A stretch of DNA of 64,000 bases from Paracoccus denitrificans (GCA_003240735.1 QFNE01000012.1:1-64000); one strand, 5' to 3'; shown: positions 51,509-61,075, counted from the stretch's first letter. Notes: generated from the sequence alone by a model not told the origin. Made by a program: numbers and translations.

Positions 51509-52249
51509 ATGGCACTAAGCGAATTTTTTGTCCGTTATCTTCAACTGCGCGACGAGTTGAGCGCTGAGGACTTGGCGCGCCTCCGCGCTATCCGAACCAC
51601 GATCGCCGACTTTGACCCGGGCGCGGTCATCATCCCGTCAGAGGTGCCGCTGAAACGCAGCTGCATGATGCTCCGGGGGTTTGCCGGTCGCGTTCACGTC
51701 GTTCCCACCCGGCGTCAAGGCAGTTTGCAAGAAGTCATCACAGCGCTGCATGTTCCGGGCGACTTTGTAGACCTGCACGGATTTGTTCTGACGGGTCTGG
51801 AACATGAAGTCCGCGCCTATGGTCCCGCGCAGGTTGAGTTCGTCGATCACGACGAGCTGCGCGACATCACGGAGCGTTTCCCCCATCTGACGCGGCTGCT
51901 GTGGATGTCGACAGCGATCGATGCAGCGATCCATCGTCAATGGCTGGTCGCCGCGGGGTCGCTGCGATCAACCGCGCATCTGGCGCATCTGCTGTGCGAA
52001 ATCTACGCTCGTCTCGCCTCGGTCGGTGCTGCGCATGATGGTCGGATGACGTTCCCGCTGTTGCAGCGGCAATTGGCACAGGCGCTGGGATACTCTTCGA
52101 TCCACATCAACCGGGCCGTCCGCGAATTGCGCGACCGAAGCCTGCTGACCTGGAACGGGGTCGAGGTCCATCTGCGCGATCTGGCCAGCCTTCAGGCCTT
52201 GGCTCAGTTCGACCCGACCTATCTGGACGCGGAACGGCAGGCGCGGTGA
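51509..52249 (+). CDS. Crp/Fnr family transcriptional regulator
   Basis: A 246-residue protein with an N-terminal cyclic-nucleotide-binding fold (MMLRGFAGRVHVVPTRRQGS, ALHVPGDFVDLHGFVL) and a C-terminal helix-turn-helix FPLLQRQLAQALGYSSIHIN with RAVRELRDRSLL. It lacks the Cys cluster of Fnr and the residues needed to bind cAMP are not evident. It lies downstream of the stress proteins behind a terminator. Several rhodobacterial proteins of this kind regulate photosynthesis or stress genes; the target here is unknown. Confidence 0.9.
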   Translation: MALSEFFVRYLQLRDELSAEDLARLRAIRTTIADFDPGAVIIPSEVPLKRSCMMLRGFAGRVHVVPTRRQGSLQEVITALHVPGDFVDLHGFVLTGLEHEVRAYGPAQVEFVDHDELRDITERFPHLTRLLWMSTAIDAAIHRQWLVAAGSLRSTAHLAHLLCEIYARLASVGAAHDGRMTFPLLQRQLAQALGYSSIHINRAVRELRDRSLLTWNGVEVHLRDLASLQALAQFDPTYLDAERQAR

Positions 52250-52253
52250 CGGC

Positions 52254-53126
52254 CTACTGACACAGGCGATAGCCGCCGCGCCGGGCCTTGACGTCCAGAT
52301 GCAGATGGTTGTCGTGGGCCGCATTGCTGCCCGGTCCCAGAACCGTCGCGAAGTCCATGCAGGCGGACGCCTGAACCGTCGCTTGGAAGGCTTGGAGCAT
52401 GTCACCCGAATCCTCTCGCGGTGCGACGACGATTTCTGATCCGTCGTCAAAGCGAAAGCTGGCGATGTCGATTGCATTGCCCAAGGCATGTTCGGACAGC
52501 TTGGCCGATGACGCGCCGCCCACCACGCCGCGGCACTGATAGGTCGTGCCAAGCGTCATCTCTGTCAGTTTCGGTGATCCGGGCAGCCGCTTTGTTGCCG
52601 GGGCCACGAAGTCGCGCACCCAATGCGACAGGCTGCGCGCCGTGTCGCAACGCATCTCGGCACCGCCCGCCAACGCCACGCCAGGCAGGATCGACGTGAT
52701 CCGAACCGGCCGCGCGATGCCGCAGTCACGCTGATCTTCATCGATCATGGCAGGCAGTTCCTCATACCCGACGCCTTGCGTGAACAGCTCGAGCAGGCAC
52801 GCAGAATAGGCGAAATCGTCCTCGCGCAGTTGCTCGGGCATGGGGGGCTCAAGCGCTGCCGTCCGTTCAGCCTCTCGTCGGTCCATTTCGTCGGGCGGGA
52901 TCAAGCGACCGACTGAGCCCACCCGAACGCCGTTTTCATCGGCAGGAGGCACGTCCGGCTTGGTCGTGGGGGCAGCAACCGTGTCGGCTTGAACGCTGAT
53001 CGACGCAGGCTTGTCTACCGGTGGCGTCGCGTCGTCGGCTGTCTTCGCGGTCGGTCGGTCCTGCGCCCATGCTGCCATCGCAAGGATCGACGCGACCGAG
53101 ACAGCAGCAAGAAACGCGCGGTTCAT
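52254..53126 (-). CDS. Extensin-like (DUF3371/M15-type) envelope protein
   Basis: A 290-residue secreted protein with a signal peptide (NRAFLAAVSVASILAMAAWA), a Pro/Thr/Ala-rich linker (about 22-75) and a C-terminal domain with SEHALGNAIDIASF, the metal-binding-like H and D of D-Ala-D-Ala carboxypeptidase folds, and HDNHLHLDVKARRGGYRLC. The family is called extensin-like and is probably a peptidoglycan enzyme. ATG 53126 is supported by GGAGA seven bases upstream; a TTG at 53132 is in the same frame. Directly downstream of an L,D-transpeptidase gene, overlapping it slightly. Confidence 0.85.
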   Translation of the reverse strand: MNRAFLAAVSVASILAMAAWAQDRPTAKTADDATPPVDKPASISVQADTVAAPTTKPDVPPADENGVRVGSVGRLIPPDEMDRREAERTAALEPPMPEQLREDDFAYSACLLELFTQGVGYEELPAMIDEDQRDCGIARPVRITSILPGVALAGGAEMRCDTARSLSHWVRDFVAPATKRLPGSPKLTEMTLGTTYQCRGVVGGASSAKLSEHALGNAIDIASFRFDDGSEIVVAPREDSGDMLQAFQATVQASACMDFATVLGPGSNAAHDNHLHLDVKARRGGYRLCQ

Positions 53127-53128
53127 CC

Positions 53129-54598
53129 TCAATTCTCCGGCGGTGGCGGCAGGATGGTTTCCTGAACCGGGGCCGGAACCGTTTCCACCGGGGCAGCGGG
53201 CGGGGCGGTCAGCGCGTCCTGCAGCGCCTGCTCAGCCGCTTCGGCGGCCGCAGCGACCGCAGGGTCGATGGGGGCCAGTTGGGTCTGGGCCGGCACCGCC
53301 AGCGGCGCTTCGCGACCGGCGGGCCGGGGCAGGGCTGTTGGTCGCGCCGGCGTCGTGCCGGGCATGGTCGGCGCGGCTTCCAGATCACCCGCGCCGCTGA
53401 CGGCCAGATTGGCCGGACGAACGCCAGGACGCGCCGACGTCGTCAGCAACCCCGCAGCACTGGTCGGAAGCGCCGCTGATTGCGCGCTTGCGGCCCCGAC
53501 CCCTGCCACGTCGCCCGGACCGGTGGCACGACCAACCGCCTGCGTTGAGGCCTCGCCTGTGGCCTGCTCCGGCGATAGTCCGGTCGCCTGCGAAATCGTG
53601 ACGCCAGGCGCGAGAAACTCCACGACGGTCCGCCCGGGCTGAACCATGTGCGCCAGTTCCTGCGCGTCCCAGTTCGTCAGCCGGACACAGCCGTGGGATT
53701 GGCTGACGAACAGGCGAGACGGCGTCGGCGTGCCGTGGATGCCATAGGTGGGTTTGCTGAGCGCGATCCAGACGTTACCGACCGGCCCGTTCGGGCCGGG
53801 CGGGATCGTCAACACCCGATCATTGTCGCCCTGCTTGAAATTGATGTTGGGGTTATACGTGTAGTTGGGATTGATCGCGACGCGTTCGACCATATGCGCC
53901 CCGTGGGGCGACGGCGTGGCAGACGATCCGACTGTCGCCGGATAATCGACGATCATCCGGTCCCCGGCGTAAGCGGCAACCCGACCGGTCTGCTTGTCGA
54001 TCAGGATGCGATCGACCTTGGTTCGGATCGGCTTGGGCACCTGCATCACATTGATGACGGCGCCCGGCTCGAACTTCGTGCCCGGATTGATCTGGGTCAG
54101 AAAGCGGTCGTCCATATGGAACCGCTCGGCCAGTTTTTCGACGATGCTGGTGTAACCCATCGACGGCATCTGCGCTTTTTCGGCGTAGTCCGTGGGGATC
54201 GACGCAACCAGACCTTCGCCGTCGGCCGCGGTGATCGTATATTCCATCGTCGCCGGGATGGTGTTGTAGGGTTGCAGCAAGGCCCAGATCGTCGCGTCCA
54301 TCCGGCCGTCCTGCGGCAGGGCGTTGCGACGCTCGAACGCCTTGATGGCGCTCTCGCTCATCCCGCCGCGGAATCCGTCGATGACGCCGGGCGAGGTGCC
54401 GGCGCGATCCAGAAGCAGTTGCACCTTGGCCGTGATGGCGGACTGGCCCGCAGGCAGGTCACCCCCGCCATATTCGGCATTGGTGATGTCGTCGGCGGTC
54501 ATCTGCACCCGCTTGGCCTGTGCCTGTGCCTGTGCCTGCAAGGGGGGCAAAGCCATGGCTGCCAGCAAGGACAGAAGCAGTGAGGCTGGCGCGCGCAT
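53129..54598 (-). CDS. L,D-transpeptidase (YkuD family)
   Basis: A 489-residue periplasmic enzyme with a signal peptide that ends in a QAQAQAQA repeat, a peptidoglycan-binding domain (VQLLLDRAGTSPGVIDGFRG, with SESAIKAFERRNAL), a LysM-like segment, and a YkuD domain whose active site is HGTPTPSRLFVSQSHGCVRL (Cys in SHGCVR). The last 160 residues are rich in Ala, Pro and Thr and probably disordered or wall-spanning. It forms 3-3 cross-links or anchors proteins to peptidoglycan. Confidence 0.93.
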   Translation of the reverse strand: MRAPASLLLSLLAAMALPPLQAQAQAQAKRVQMTADDITNAEYGGGDLPAGQSAITAKVQLLLDRAGTSPGVIDGFRGGMSESAIKAFERRNALPQDGRMDATIWALLQPYNTIPATMEYTITAADGEGLVASIPTDYAEKAQMPSMGYTSIVEKLAERFHMDDRFLTQINPGTKFEPGAVINVMQVPKPIRTKVDRILIDKQTGRVAAYAGDRMIVDYPATVGSSATPSPHGAHMVERVAINPNYTYNPNINFKQGDNDRVLTIPPGPNGPVGNVWIALSKPTYGIHGTPTPSRLFVSQSHGCVRLTNWDAQELAHMVQPGRTVVEFLAPGVTISQATGLSPEQATGEASTQAVGRATGPGDVAGVGAASAQSAALPTSAAGLLTTSARPGVRPANLAVSGAGDLEAAPTMPGTTPARPTALPRPAGREAPLAVPAQTQLAPIDPAVAAAAEAAEQALQDALTAPPAAPVETVPAPVQETILPPPPEN

Positions 54599-54796
54599 GA
54601 CGGTCTCCGGCGGATAGGTGTGTCAGATGATCGGACTTGGCGGTGTTTTCCGCGTCACGCCTGTGGGGCACAAGTCACGCCCGGTCAAGATTGGTTGAAT
54701 CCGGCGGTCAGGAAAGTGACGCGGGGGGACATCTTGCCGTCGGGGCGGTCCTGAATAACCTTGGCCCCAAGATCAAACGGATGGGGGGCTTGCATC

Positions 54797-55588
54797 ATGG
54801 AAAACTGTCAAATCGACGATCTGGGCGATCGGCTGGTCGTCACGAATGACAACCCGAAACGGCGCAATGCGCTGACGCCCGGATTTCAGGCCGGGCTGAG
54901 TCAGGCTTTGGCCACCGCGAACGCGGAACGACGGATCGCCGCGGTCATCCTGACCGGTGCTGAGGGTTTCTTTTGCGCAGGGGGCGACCTGAACGTCCTG
55001 ATGACCGCGCACACCTTGTCTGATGACGGTCGTCGCGCCCGCATCCGCGACCTGGCCCAGCTGATGCAGTCCATCATGGATTGCCGCGTTCCCGTCATTG
55101 CTGCGGTCGAAGGTGGCGCTGCAGGCGCGGGTTTGTCCTTGATGATGGCCTGTGATCTTGTCGTCGCGGCAAGCGATGCGCAGTTCACGGCGGCCTATGT
55201 CAACGCGGGACTGATCCCGGATGGTGGCCTGAGCGGGACGTTAAGTGCGGCGCTGCCACGCCCGCTGGTGGCCGAAATGCTTTTGCTGGGGTTGCCAGTG
55301 GGGGCGGAGCGGCTCTTTGATCTGGGTGCGATCAATCGCCTCGCCACCCCCGGCGATGCGCTGGACAGCGCAAATCAGCTGGCCGACCGACTGGCGCAAG
55401 GGCCTGCCGATGCGCAGGCGGCGATCAAGACCCTGACCACCACCGCGCATCGCGCCATGATTCAGGCGCAGTTCGACGCCGAAGTGCCGCTGATGGCGGC
55501 CGCGCTGGCTGGCCCCGAGGCCGCCGAAGGCGCAGCGGCATTTCTGGCCAAACGGCAGCCCGAATTCGCCCGTCTCAGAAACAGCTGA
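54797..55588 (+). CDS. Enoyl-CoA hydratase/isomerase family protein
   Basis: A 263-residue crotonase-fold protein. The core has NDNPKRRNALTPGFQAGLSQ, AAVILTGAEGFFCAGGDLN (oxyanion hole FCAGGD) and AVEGGAAGAGLSLMMACDLV. The Glu pair of a hydratase is replaced by AGLIPDGGLSGTL, so the exact reaction (hydration, isomerization or another) is uncertain. The start at 54797 (MENCQID) fits. Seven bases separate it from the convergent GntR gene. Confidence 0.87.
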   Translation: MENCQIDDLGDRLVVTNDNPKRRNALTPGFQAGLSQALATANAERRIAAVILTGAEGFFCAGGDLNVLMTAHTLSDDGRRARIRDLAQLMQSIMDCRVPVIAAVEGGAAGAGLSLMMACDLVVAASDAQFTAAYVNAGLIPDGGLSGTLSAALPRPLVAEMLLLGLPVGAERLFDLGAINRLATPGDALDSANQLADRLAQGPADAQAAIKTLTTTAHRAMIQAQFDAEVPLMAAALAGPEAAEGAAAFLAKRQPEFARLRNS

Positions 55589-55595
55589 ACTGCGA

Positions 55596-56396
55596 TCAAA
55601 GGCCGCGGATGTTGCTGCCGGGGGGAAAGCTGCGGATCGTGTGCCCGACCTGAAAGGCGTGGCAGACATAGCTCATGGGGCGCCCCTCGCTCCAGCAGCA
55701 GGAGTGGCGAACAAGGACCGGAGTATCGCCATGGACCCGCAGATCCTCGGCCGCGTCCACGTCACCTGCACGCTCGGCGGTGATTTCGCTTTCCCAGCGA
55801 TGAATGGCGACGTGATTGCACAGCCATTCGTTCAGACTTTGGGAAATGCTGTCGACGCCTGCATCGGGATAAGCCGATTGCAACGTCCATCGCGATTCTG
55901 AACACCACGGAATGCCATCGGCAAAAATGACCTCTCGCGTGAAAACGACCGTGTCGGTCGGGGACAGCATCATGGCGGCCTGCACTGCAGGTGGGGGCGC
56001 AACCGTCTTTGCAACGACACGCTGCGAATCAAAGGTCTGACCGCGTTCGGCAATCAGATCGCGGATGATGGGCACACCGATGGTCGACGCGTCTTCCATG
56101 CTGGCGTTGACGCGCGTCCCGACCTTGCGACGACGTTCGACAATGCCCCGGCGCGCCAGTTCGGTCAGCGCCCGGTTGACCGTGGCCCTTGCACAACCGA
56201 ATTCGACTGCAAGTCGCTGTTCGGTCGGAATCAGCTCTCCGGGGACATAGATGCGCTGGCGGATCCGCTCCATGATTTCGGACATGACCGATTGCCACGT
56301 CGCCATGCTGGATCGCGGAGCGCCCACGAATTGCCTGTCGGCCGGACTTTCACCCTGCGCAGAGAAACGATCAGATTTGTTGTCGAAGTCTGTCAT
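55596..56396 (-). CDS. GntR/HutC family regulator with UTRA domain
   Basis: A 266-residue regulator with an N-terminal winged helix (RQRIYVPGELIPTEQRLAVE and FGCARATVNRALTELARRGI) and a C-terminal UTRA ligand domain (DTVVFTREVIFADGIPWCSE, GDTPVLVRHSCCWSEGRPMS). HutC is the best known relative, but no histidine utilization genes are nearby. It is divergent from an MFS gene 303 bases away; these 303 bases hold a 12-base direct repeat. Confidence 0.88.
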   Translation of the reverse strand: MTDFDNKSDRFSAQGESPADRQFVGAPRSSMATWQSVMSEIMERIRQRIYVPGELIPTEQRLAVEFGCARATVNRALTELARRGIVERRRKVGTRVNASMEDASTIGVPIIRDLIAERGQTFDSQRVVAKTVAPPPAVQAAMMLSPTDTVVFTREVIFADGIPWCSESRWTLQSAYPDAGVDSISQSLNEWLCNHVAIHRWESEITAERAGDVDAAEDLRVHGDTPVLVRHSCCWSEGRPMSYVCHAFQVGHTIRSFPPGSNIRGL

Positions 56397-56460
56397 TGTT
56401 TGGTCGTGCCGATCGAAAAGGCGGGCCTGGCGCAGCGGCTGGAGTGGCGACCGACCCTTT

Positions 56461-56487
56461 GGTTAGGCATGGTTCGGTCAGGCACGG
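56461..56487. repeat. Twelve-base direct repeat upstream of the GntR gene
   Basis: GGTTAGGCATGG (56461-56472) and GGTCAGGCACGG (56476-56487), 10 of 12 bases equal, spacing of three bases between them. It is a candidate regulator site in the otherwise featureless divergent region 56397-56699. I see no other gene in that region. Confidence 0.35.
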
Positions 56488-56699
56488 CAGAGATGATCTA
56501 GGCGTCGTCTGGAGAAAATTCCTGTGGCGTAACTGATAGTTGCGAAAAGGGCGGCGGTAAGCTGTCTTTTCGACGGTTGCGTGCCTTCGGGGCATTCTGA
56601 ACTGGTCAGTCTGGCCGTGCCGCCTATGCCGGTTCTTGTCAACTTCTAATTGCATTGCCCCGCACCCGGACCCTCTTTTCAGCGGAGAAAAGCAAGCGT

Positions 56700-57938
56700 A
56701 TGGCTGCAGTCATGTCTGCGACAAATCCGCCCATAGCGGGGCCCCGTTCCGCCAGCCTGAACCCTGCACCGGTCGCGTGGACCGTTCTGGGCGCGCTGAG
56801 TGTCTGCCACATGATCAACGACATCATGCAGTCGCTGCTGTCGTCGATCTATCCGTTGCTGCAGGCAGAGTTTAACTTGGACTACACCCAGATCGGGCTT
56901 CTGACTTTTGCGTTTCAGGTGACCGCGTCGTTCCTGCAGCCGCTGATCGGCATCTATACCGACCGCTATCCGATGCCCAAATCGTTGAGCGTAGGGATGC
57001 TGATGACGTTCGTCGGCGTTCTGATCCTGTCGCAGGTCCACAGCTATCCGCTGTTGGTGGTGGGCGCGATGCTGATCGGAACCGGCTCGGCCGTCTTCCA
57101 CCCCGAAAGCTCGCGCATTGCGCGGACGGCGTCAGGCGGGCGGTTCGGAACCGCACAGTCGCTGTTTCAGGTCGGCGGCAATTTCGGACAGGCGATGGGG
57201 CCGCTGCTGGCCGCGTTTCTGGTCGTGCCGTTCGGTCGTCCTGTCATTGGCTGGGTCGCGCTGTTCGCGCTGGCCGGTGCCGCGACGCTTTGGCAGGTGG
57301 GTAAGTGGGCTGACGGGCGCCGTCGCGCCGCGGGTCCGCAGGTCGCGCCGCCCAAGCCCCTTCTGTCGCGCAATCGGATCATCGCATCCATCGCAATCCT
57401 TGCCGTGCTGACGATGACCAAGAACTTTTACACGGCCAGCATCTCTAGCTATTACACGTTCTTCCTGATCCAGAAGTTCGGTCTGTCGGCGCAGGCGTCG
57501 CAGGTCATGCTGTTCCTGTTTCTGGGCGGCATGGCCGCTGGCGTCATGCTGGGCGGCATCATCGGGGACCGGGTCGGTGCGCTGACGGTCATCTGGGTGT
57601 CGATCCTCGGCGTCCTGCCGCTGACGCTGCTGTTGCCGCATGTGGGGCTGGTCGCGACGGGGATCCTGACGGTGCTGATCGGGCTGATCCTCGCCTCGGC
57701 CTTCCCCGCGATCGTCGTATACGCGCAGGAGCTGGTGCCCGGGCGCACTGGCCTCATCGCAGGCCTGTTCTTCGGGTTCGCCTTCGGCATGGGCGGGGTC
57801 GCGGCTGCGCTGCTTGGGGTGGTCGCCGACCATACCAGCATCGAATATGTCTATACGCTCTGTTCGTTCCTGCCAGCACTGGGTCTGGTGACGATCTTTC
57901 TGCCGCGCCGCGACGAACTCTCACGCGCCGAACGCTGA
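56700..57938 (+). CDS. MFS transporter, fosmidomycin-resistance (Fsr) type
   Basis: A 412-residue 12-helix membrane transporter. Family marks are SVCHMINDIMQSLLSSIYPL, the GTGSAVFHPESSRIA segment of Fsr-like proteins (about residues 120-137), GGNFGQAMGPLLA, and IIGDRVGALTVI. Fsr members export fosmidomycin or other compounds; substrate here unknown. The start at 56700 is not clear: in-frame ATG 56655 (GTG-like context absent) and 56712 are alternatives. It abuts the next gene (three-base gap). Confidence 0.88.
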   Translation: MAAVMSATNPPIAGPRSASLNPAPVAWTVLGALSVCHMINDIMQSLLSSIYPLLQAEFNLDYTQIGLLTFAFQVTASFLQPLIGIYTDRYPMPKSLSVGMLMTFVGVLILSQVHSYPLLVVGAMLIGTGSAVFHPESSRIARTASGGRFGTAQSLFQVGGNFGQAMGPLLAAFLVVPFGRPVIGWVALFALAGAATLWQVGKWADGRRRAAGPQVAPPKPLLSRNRIIASIAILAVLTMTKNFYTASISSYYTFFLIQKFGLSAQASQVMLFLFLGGMAAGVMLGGIIGDRVGALTVIWVSILGVLPLTLLLPHVGLVATGILTVLIGLILASAFPAIVVYAQELVPGRTGLIAGLFFGFAFGMGGVAAALLGVVADHTSIEYVYTLCSFLPALGLVTIFLPRRDELSRAER

Positions 57939-57941
57939 GGC

Positions 57942-59717
57942 ATGGCCGAACCGCGCCCAAACGGGCCGATTGTTCATTTGGGATTCGACAGCTGCGGCGG
58001 TGAGGCGCTGGCGCGGCTGTTTCGCACCAACGACCTGTCGGCGCTGGTCTGGGAAAAGGGCGCCCTTGCCCGCGAGATCGTTTACCGCGATGCCGCCAAT
58101 CGCCGTGCGCCGTCCGACTGGCAGCGGGCGGATCTGCTGGCCGAACTTCACCATCACGATACGTCACGCGCGCCTGCCTTCGGCTTCGAACGGTTCGAAT
58201 GGCTCGACCGGCAACTGCCGGGCGCGACCTTTGTCCTGACACTGCGCGACGTGGAAGGTTGGGCGGCCGACCGATTGGGGGCGACGACCCTTGGCCGCTC
58301 GGCGCGCGAGACGGCAAGGCGGCTGGGGTGCGCACCGTCTGATCTGCCCGAAATCTGGATCGCCGACTGGGATCGTCATATCACGCGCGTCCGCGCGCAC
58401 TTTGCCGACCGCCCCAATTATCTGGAGATCGACCTGGAGGGCCTTGACTGGCACGCCCTGCGGGAGCGGTTGGCCCGTGGTGGCGTCACGGGTCTTGACC
58501 GACTGCCCCCACGACCGGCCGAGCGGGTGCTGGATTTCGGCGCCGTCCCCGCCGCCGGGCGGGTGATGGACTTGCTGACCGAAACCGCCCCGATCATCAG
58601 CCATGGTGGCCCGATCGATCAGGCGCTAGTGGATGAGCTGCTGCCATTTTGCCTGGGTGTCATGCGCCATGGCACAGAAGGGGTGGCCGACCCCGGCAGA
58701 AGCTTTTCAGACATCTACGCCTATCACGATGGCGCTGGCGGCGTGTTCGGACGCAGCGGCATGCGGGCCGAAATCGACTTCGACCCGCTGCACGATCAGT
58801 TCGTCGCTCGCCCAGTTGGTGGCAAGATCGACCGGACGGAGGCCGTGCTGAATCAGCTGCACACGCTGGGGCGCTTGACCCCGGTTCAGATCGACATGGC
58901 GGATGCGCGGCATTTCGGTGCTGCAGGTAGGCCCCAGACCCAGTACCCGACGCTGACATACAACCGTCGCGAAGGGGCCGTGAATGTCGTCCTGTGGCCG
59001 CTGCCCGGTTTCCACGAAATCGGCACACCGGCATTTGCGCTGCCCTACAACCCGGACAGCGTCAGTTTCGATGAAAAGGAAGATCGCGTCATGTGGCGCG
59101 GCAACCTGTCAGGCGTCAGCCGCAGGCCGGGTGGGGCAAACGGTCCGGGCGCGATTCGGTTGGCAGGCATCATCGGCGATGAGCAGCGTAGCCCGCTGGA
59201 ACGCGCAGCGGCAGCACGCGCCATGCGCACAATCCCACGCCTAGCTGTTCTGGAACGATATGGCGCTCGGACGGACATGGATCTGGGCTTGGTCATGTCG
59301 CTTGCAATCAAGCGCGCAGGCGAGATGCCACAACTGGACGCTGCCATCCGTCCACGGCTGTCGATCCGTCAGATGTTGTCGTGTCGATGGCAGCTGTGTC
59401 TGGCCGGCTATGACGTTGGCACCAACTTCGTCTGGGCCGCAAATTCCAACTCGGTCGTTCTGAAGGAAGAGGCGGGGTGGGAGGTCTATTTCTCGGCCCT
59501 GTTCCGACCGTGGGAGCACTATGTCCCCTTGGCGCCAGCGGCCGCCGACCTGGAAGAGCGTCTCGACTGGGCGCGCGCCAACCCCGCGCTGACCGCCCAG
59601 ATGTCGGCGGAAAGCCGGCATCAAGTCCACCGACTTGCCGACTATCCCACCCAGCGCGCGCTCATGCGGGCCATCGCCGAATCGATACCGGCCATTCCGC
59701 CACCGTTTGGCAGTTAG
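57942..59717 (+). CDS. Two-domain protein: sulfotransferase-like plus CAP10/GT90-like
   Basis: A 591-residue protein. Residues 1-190 resemble the P-loop sulfotransferase fold (PIVHLGFDSCGGEALARLF and FVLTLRDVEGWAADRLG), though the phosphosulfate loop is not classic. Residues 380-580 resemble CAP10/family 90 glycosyltransferases: MSCRWQLCLAGYDVGTNFVW with the AANSNSVVLKEEAGWEVYFS segment and LFRPWEHYVPLAPAAADLEE. The middle region is unassigned. No signal peptide or membrane segment. It starts three bases after the MFS gene. A similar fusion is not known to me. Likely role is sugar or lipid decoration, an inference. Confidence 0.7.
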   Translation: MAEPRPNGPIVHLGFDSCGGEALARLFRTNDLSALVWEKGALAREIVYRDAANRRAPSDWQRADLLAELHHHDTSRAPAFGFERFEWLDRQLPGATFVLTLRDVEGWAADRLGATTLGRSARETARRLGCAPSDLPEIWIADWDRHITRVRAHFADRPNYLEIDLEGLDWHALRERLARGGVTGLDRLPPRPAERVLDFGAVPAAGRVMDLLTETAPIISHGGPIDQALVDELLPFCLGVMRHGTEGVADPGRSFSDIYAYHDGAGGVFGRSGMRAEIDFDPLHDQFVARPVGGKIDRTEAVLNQLHTLGRLTPVQIDMADARHFGAAGRPQTQYPTLTYNRREGAVNVVLWPLPGFHEIGTPAFALPYNPDSVSFDEKEDRVMWRGNLSGVSRRPGGANGPGAIRLAGIIGDEQRSPLERAAAARAMRTIPRLAVLERYGARTDMDLGLVMSLAIKRAGEMPQLDAAIRPRLSIRQMLSCRWQLCLAGYDVGTNFVWAANSNSVVLKEEAGWEVYFSALFRPWEHYVPLAPAAADLEERLDWARANPALTAQMSAESRHQVHRLADYPTQRALMRAIAESIPAIPPPFGS

Positions 59718-59790
59718 CTTTTCTTGGTCACAGGAACCCAGCCATCGGGGCAGTGGTTGGGACGGTGACCAATACGGAAAGGAAAGCCTC

Positions 59791-60327
59791 ATGGCAGACG
59801 ACATTACCGGCAAACGCATCCTGATCATCGCGACGGACGGGTTCGAGCAGTCCGAGCTGGAAGTCCCGCGCGACGATCTGAAGAAGGCCGGGGCCGAGGT
59901 GGTCGTGGCCGCCCCGAAAGCGGGCAAGATCAAGGGCTGGGACGAAACTGACTGGGGTCAGGACGTTGCCGTGGACAAGACGCTGGCCGAGGTGTCGGCC
60001 TACGACTTCGACGCCATCGTGTTGCCCGGTGGGGTGATCAACCCCGACAAGCTTCGCACCGATGATCAGGCCATTTCCCTGATCAAGGACTTTGCCGCCG
60101 CTGGCAAACCCATCGCTGCGATCTGTCACGCACCTTGGCTGCTGATTCAGGCGGATCTGGTCGACGGCAAACGCGCGACCGGCGTCGAATCGGTTCATAC
60201 CGATCTGGCGAACGCGGGCGCGAGCGTGGTGGACGAATCGGTCGTCGTGGACGGAAACATCATCACCAGCCGCACACCGAAGGACCTGCCCGACTTTGTG
60301 GCAGCGATTGCCAAGGCTATTGCCTGA
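59791..60327 (+). CDS. DJ-1/PfpI family protein (type 1 glutamine amidotransferase-like)
   Basis: A 178-residue protein with KRILIIATDGFEQSELEVPR, the Glu of the active site in GFEQSE, DAIVLPGGVINPDKLR and the nucleophile in AAICHAPWLLIQAD, followed by a His in HAP. It fits the PfpI/YhbO branch, which may act as a protein or nucleotide deglycase or as a stress chaperone; the exact activity is disputed. GGAAAGGAAAG precedes the ATG. Confidence 0.93.
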   Translation: MADDITGKRILIIATDGFEQSELEVPRDDLKKAGAEVVVAAPKAGKIKGWDETDWGQDVAVDKTLAEVSAYDFDAIVLPGGVINPDKLRTDDQAISLIKDFAAAGKPIAAICHAPWLLIQADLVDGKRATGVESVHTDLANAGASVVDESVVVDGNIITSRTPKDLPDFVAAIAKAIA

Positions 60328-60409
60328 CCATCGAAAGCGACCGGACGGCACGGCGCCGCCCGGTCGCATCTGACTGGCGGGATTGCCACGAGCGCGTTAA
60401 TCAACGCGC

Positions 60410-61075
60410 ATGACCCGCAGCCCGACTTCACCCGCAAAATCACCATCACGCCCATCCATGCTGCACGAGCGGGCGTGCTGGGACGCCGGCGCGATCCTTG
60501 TTTGCGGCGTTGATGAAGTCGGTCGCGGGCCATTGGCCGGGCCGGTGACCGCCGCAGCCGTCGTCTTGCCGCGCAAAGGTATCCCACCCGGGTTGGACGA
60601 TTCGAAAAGGCTGACGGCGGCAGAGCGGGAACGACTGGCCCAACGTCTGTTCGACTGCGCGGATTGCTGCGTGGCCCATGCGTCGGTCGAGGAAATCGAC
60701 ACCCTCAACATCTATCACGCGGCGCATCTGGCGATGTGTCGTGCGGTCGCGGGGTTGGCGGCTGCGCCCTGCGTGGTGCTGGTTGACGGGAATGCCGTTC
60801 CAAAGGCGCTTGGCATCCAGGGGCGCGCCATCATCGGCGGGGACGCGATCAGCAGATCGATTGCTGCAGCCTCGATCATCGCCAAGGTGGCGCGCGATCG
60901 GATCATGGTGGATTTGGCGCAACAGCACCCGGGATATGGTTGGGAACAGAACGCGGGTTATCCGACTCCCCACCATCGGCGGGCGCTCGCAGATTTGGGT
61001 GTCACTCCGTTCCATAGGCGCAGTTTCAAGCCAGTCCACAAGATATTGTGTCCAGACGAAATCGTAACCTGCTGA
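60410..61075 (+). CDS. rnhB: Ribonuclease HII
   Basis: Removes ribonucleotides from DNA-RNA hybrids. The 221-residue protein has the catalytic acids in VCGVDEVGRGPLAGPVT, then LDDSKRLTAAERERLAQRLF, VLVDGNAVPK and AASIIAKVARDRIMVDLAQQ. The start at 60410 has no clear ribosome site; ATG 60461 would remove an unconserved N-terminal stretch of 17 residues. Its neighbour ccrM lies 95 bases downstream behind its own promoter. Confidence 0.93.
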   Translation: MTRSPTSPAKSPSRPSMLHERACWDAGAILVCGVDEVGRGPLAGPVTAAAVVLPRKGIPPGLDDSKRLTAAERERLAQRLFDCADCCVAHASVEEIDTLNIYHAAHLAMCRAVAGLAAAPCVVLVDGNAVPKALGIQGRAIIGGDAISRSIAAASIIAKVARDRIMVDLAQQHPGYGWEQNAGYPTPHHRRALADLGVTPFHRRSFKPVHKILCPDEIVTC

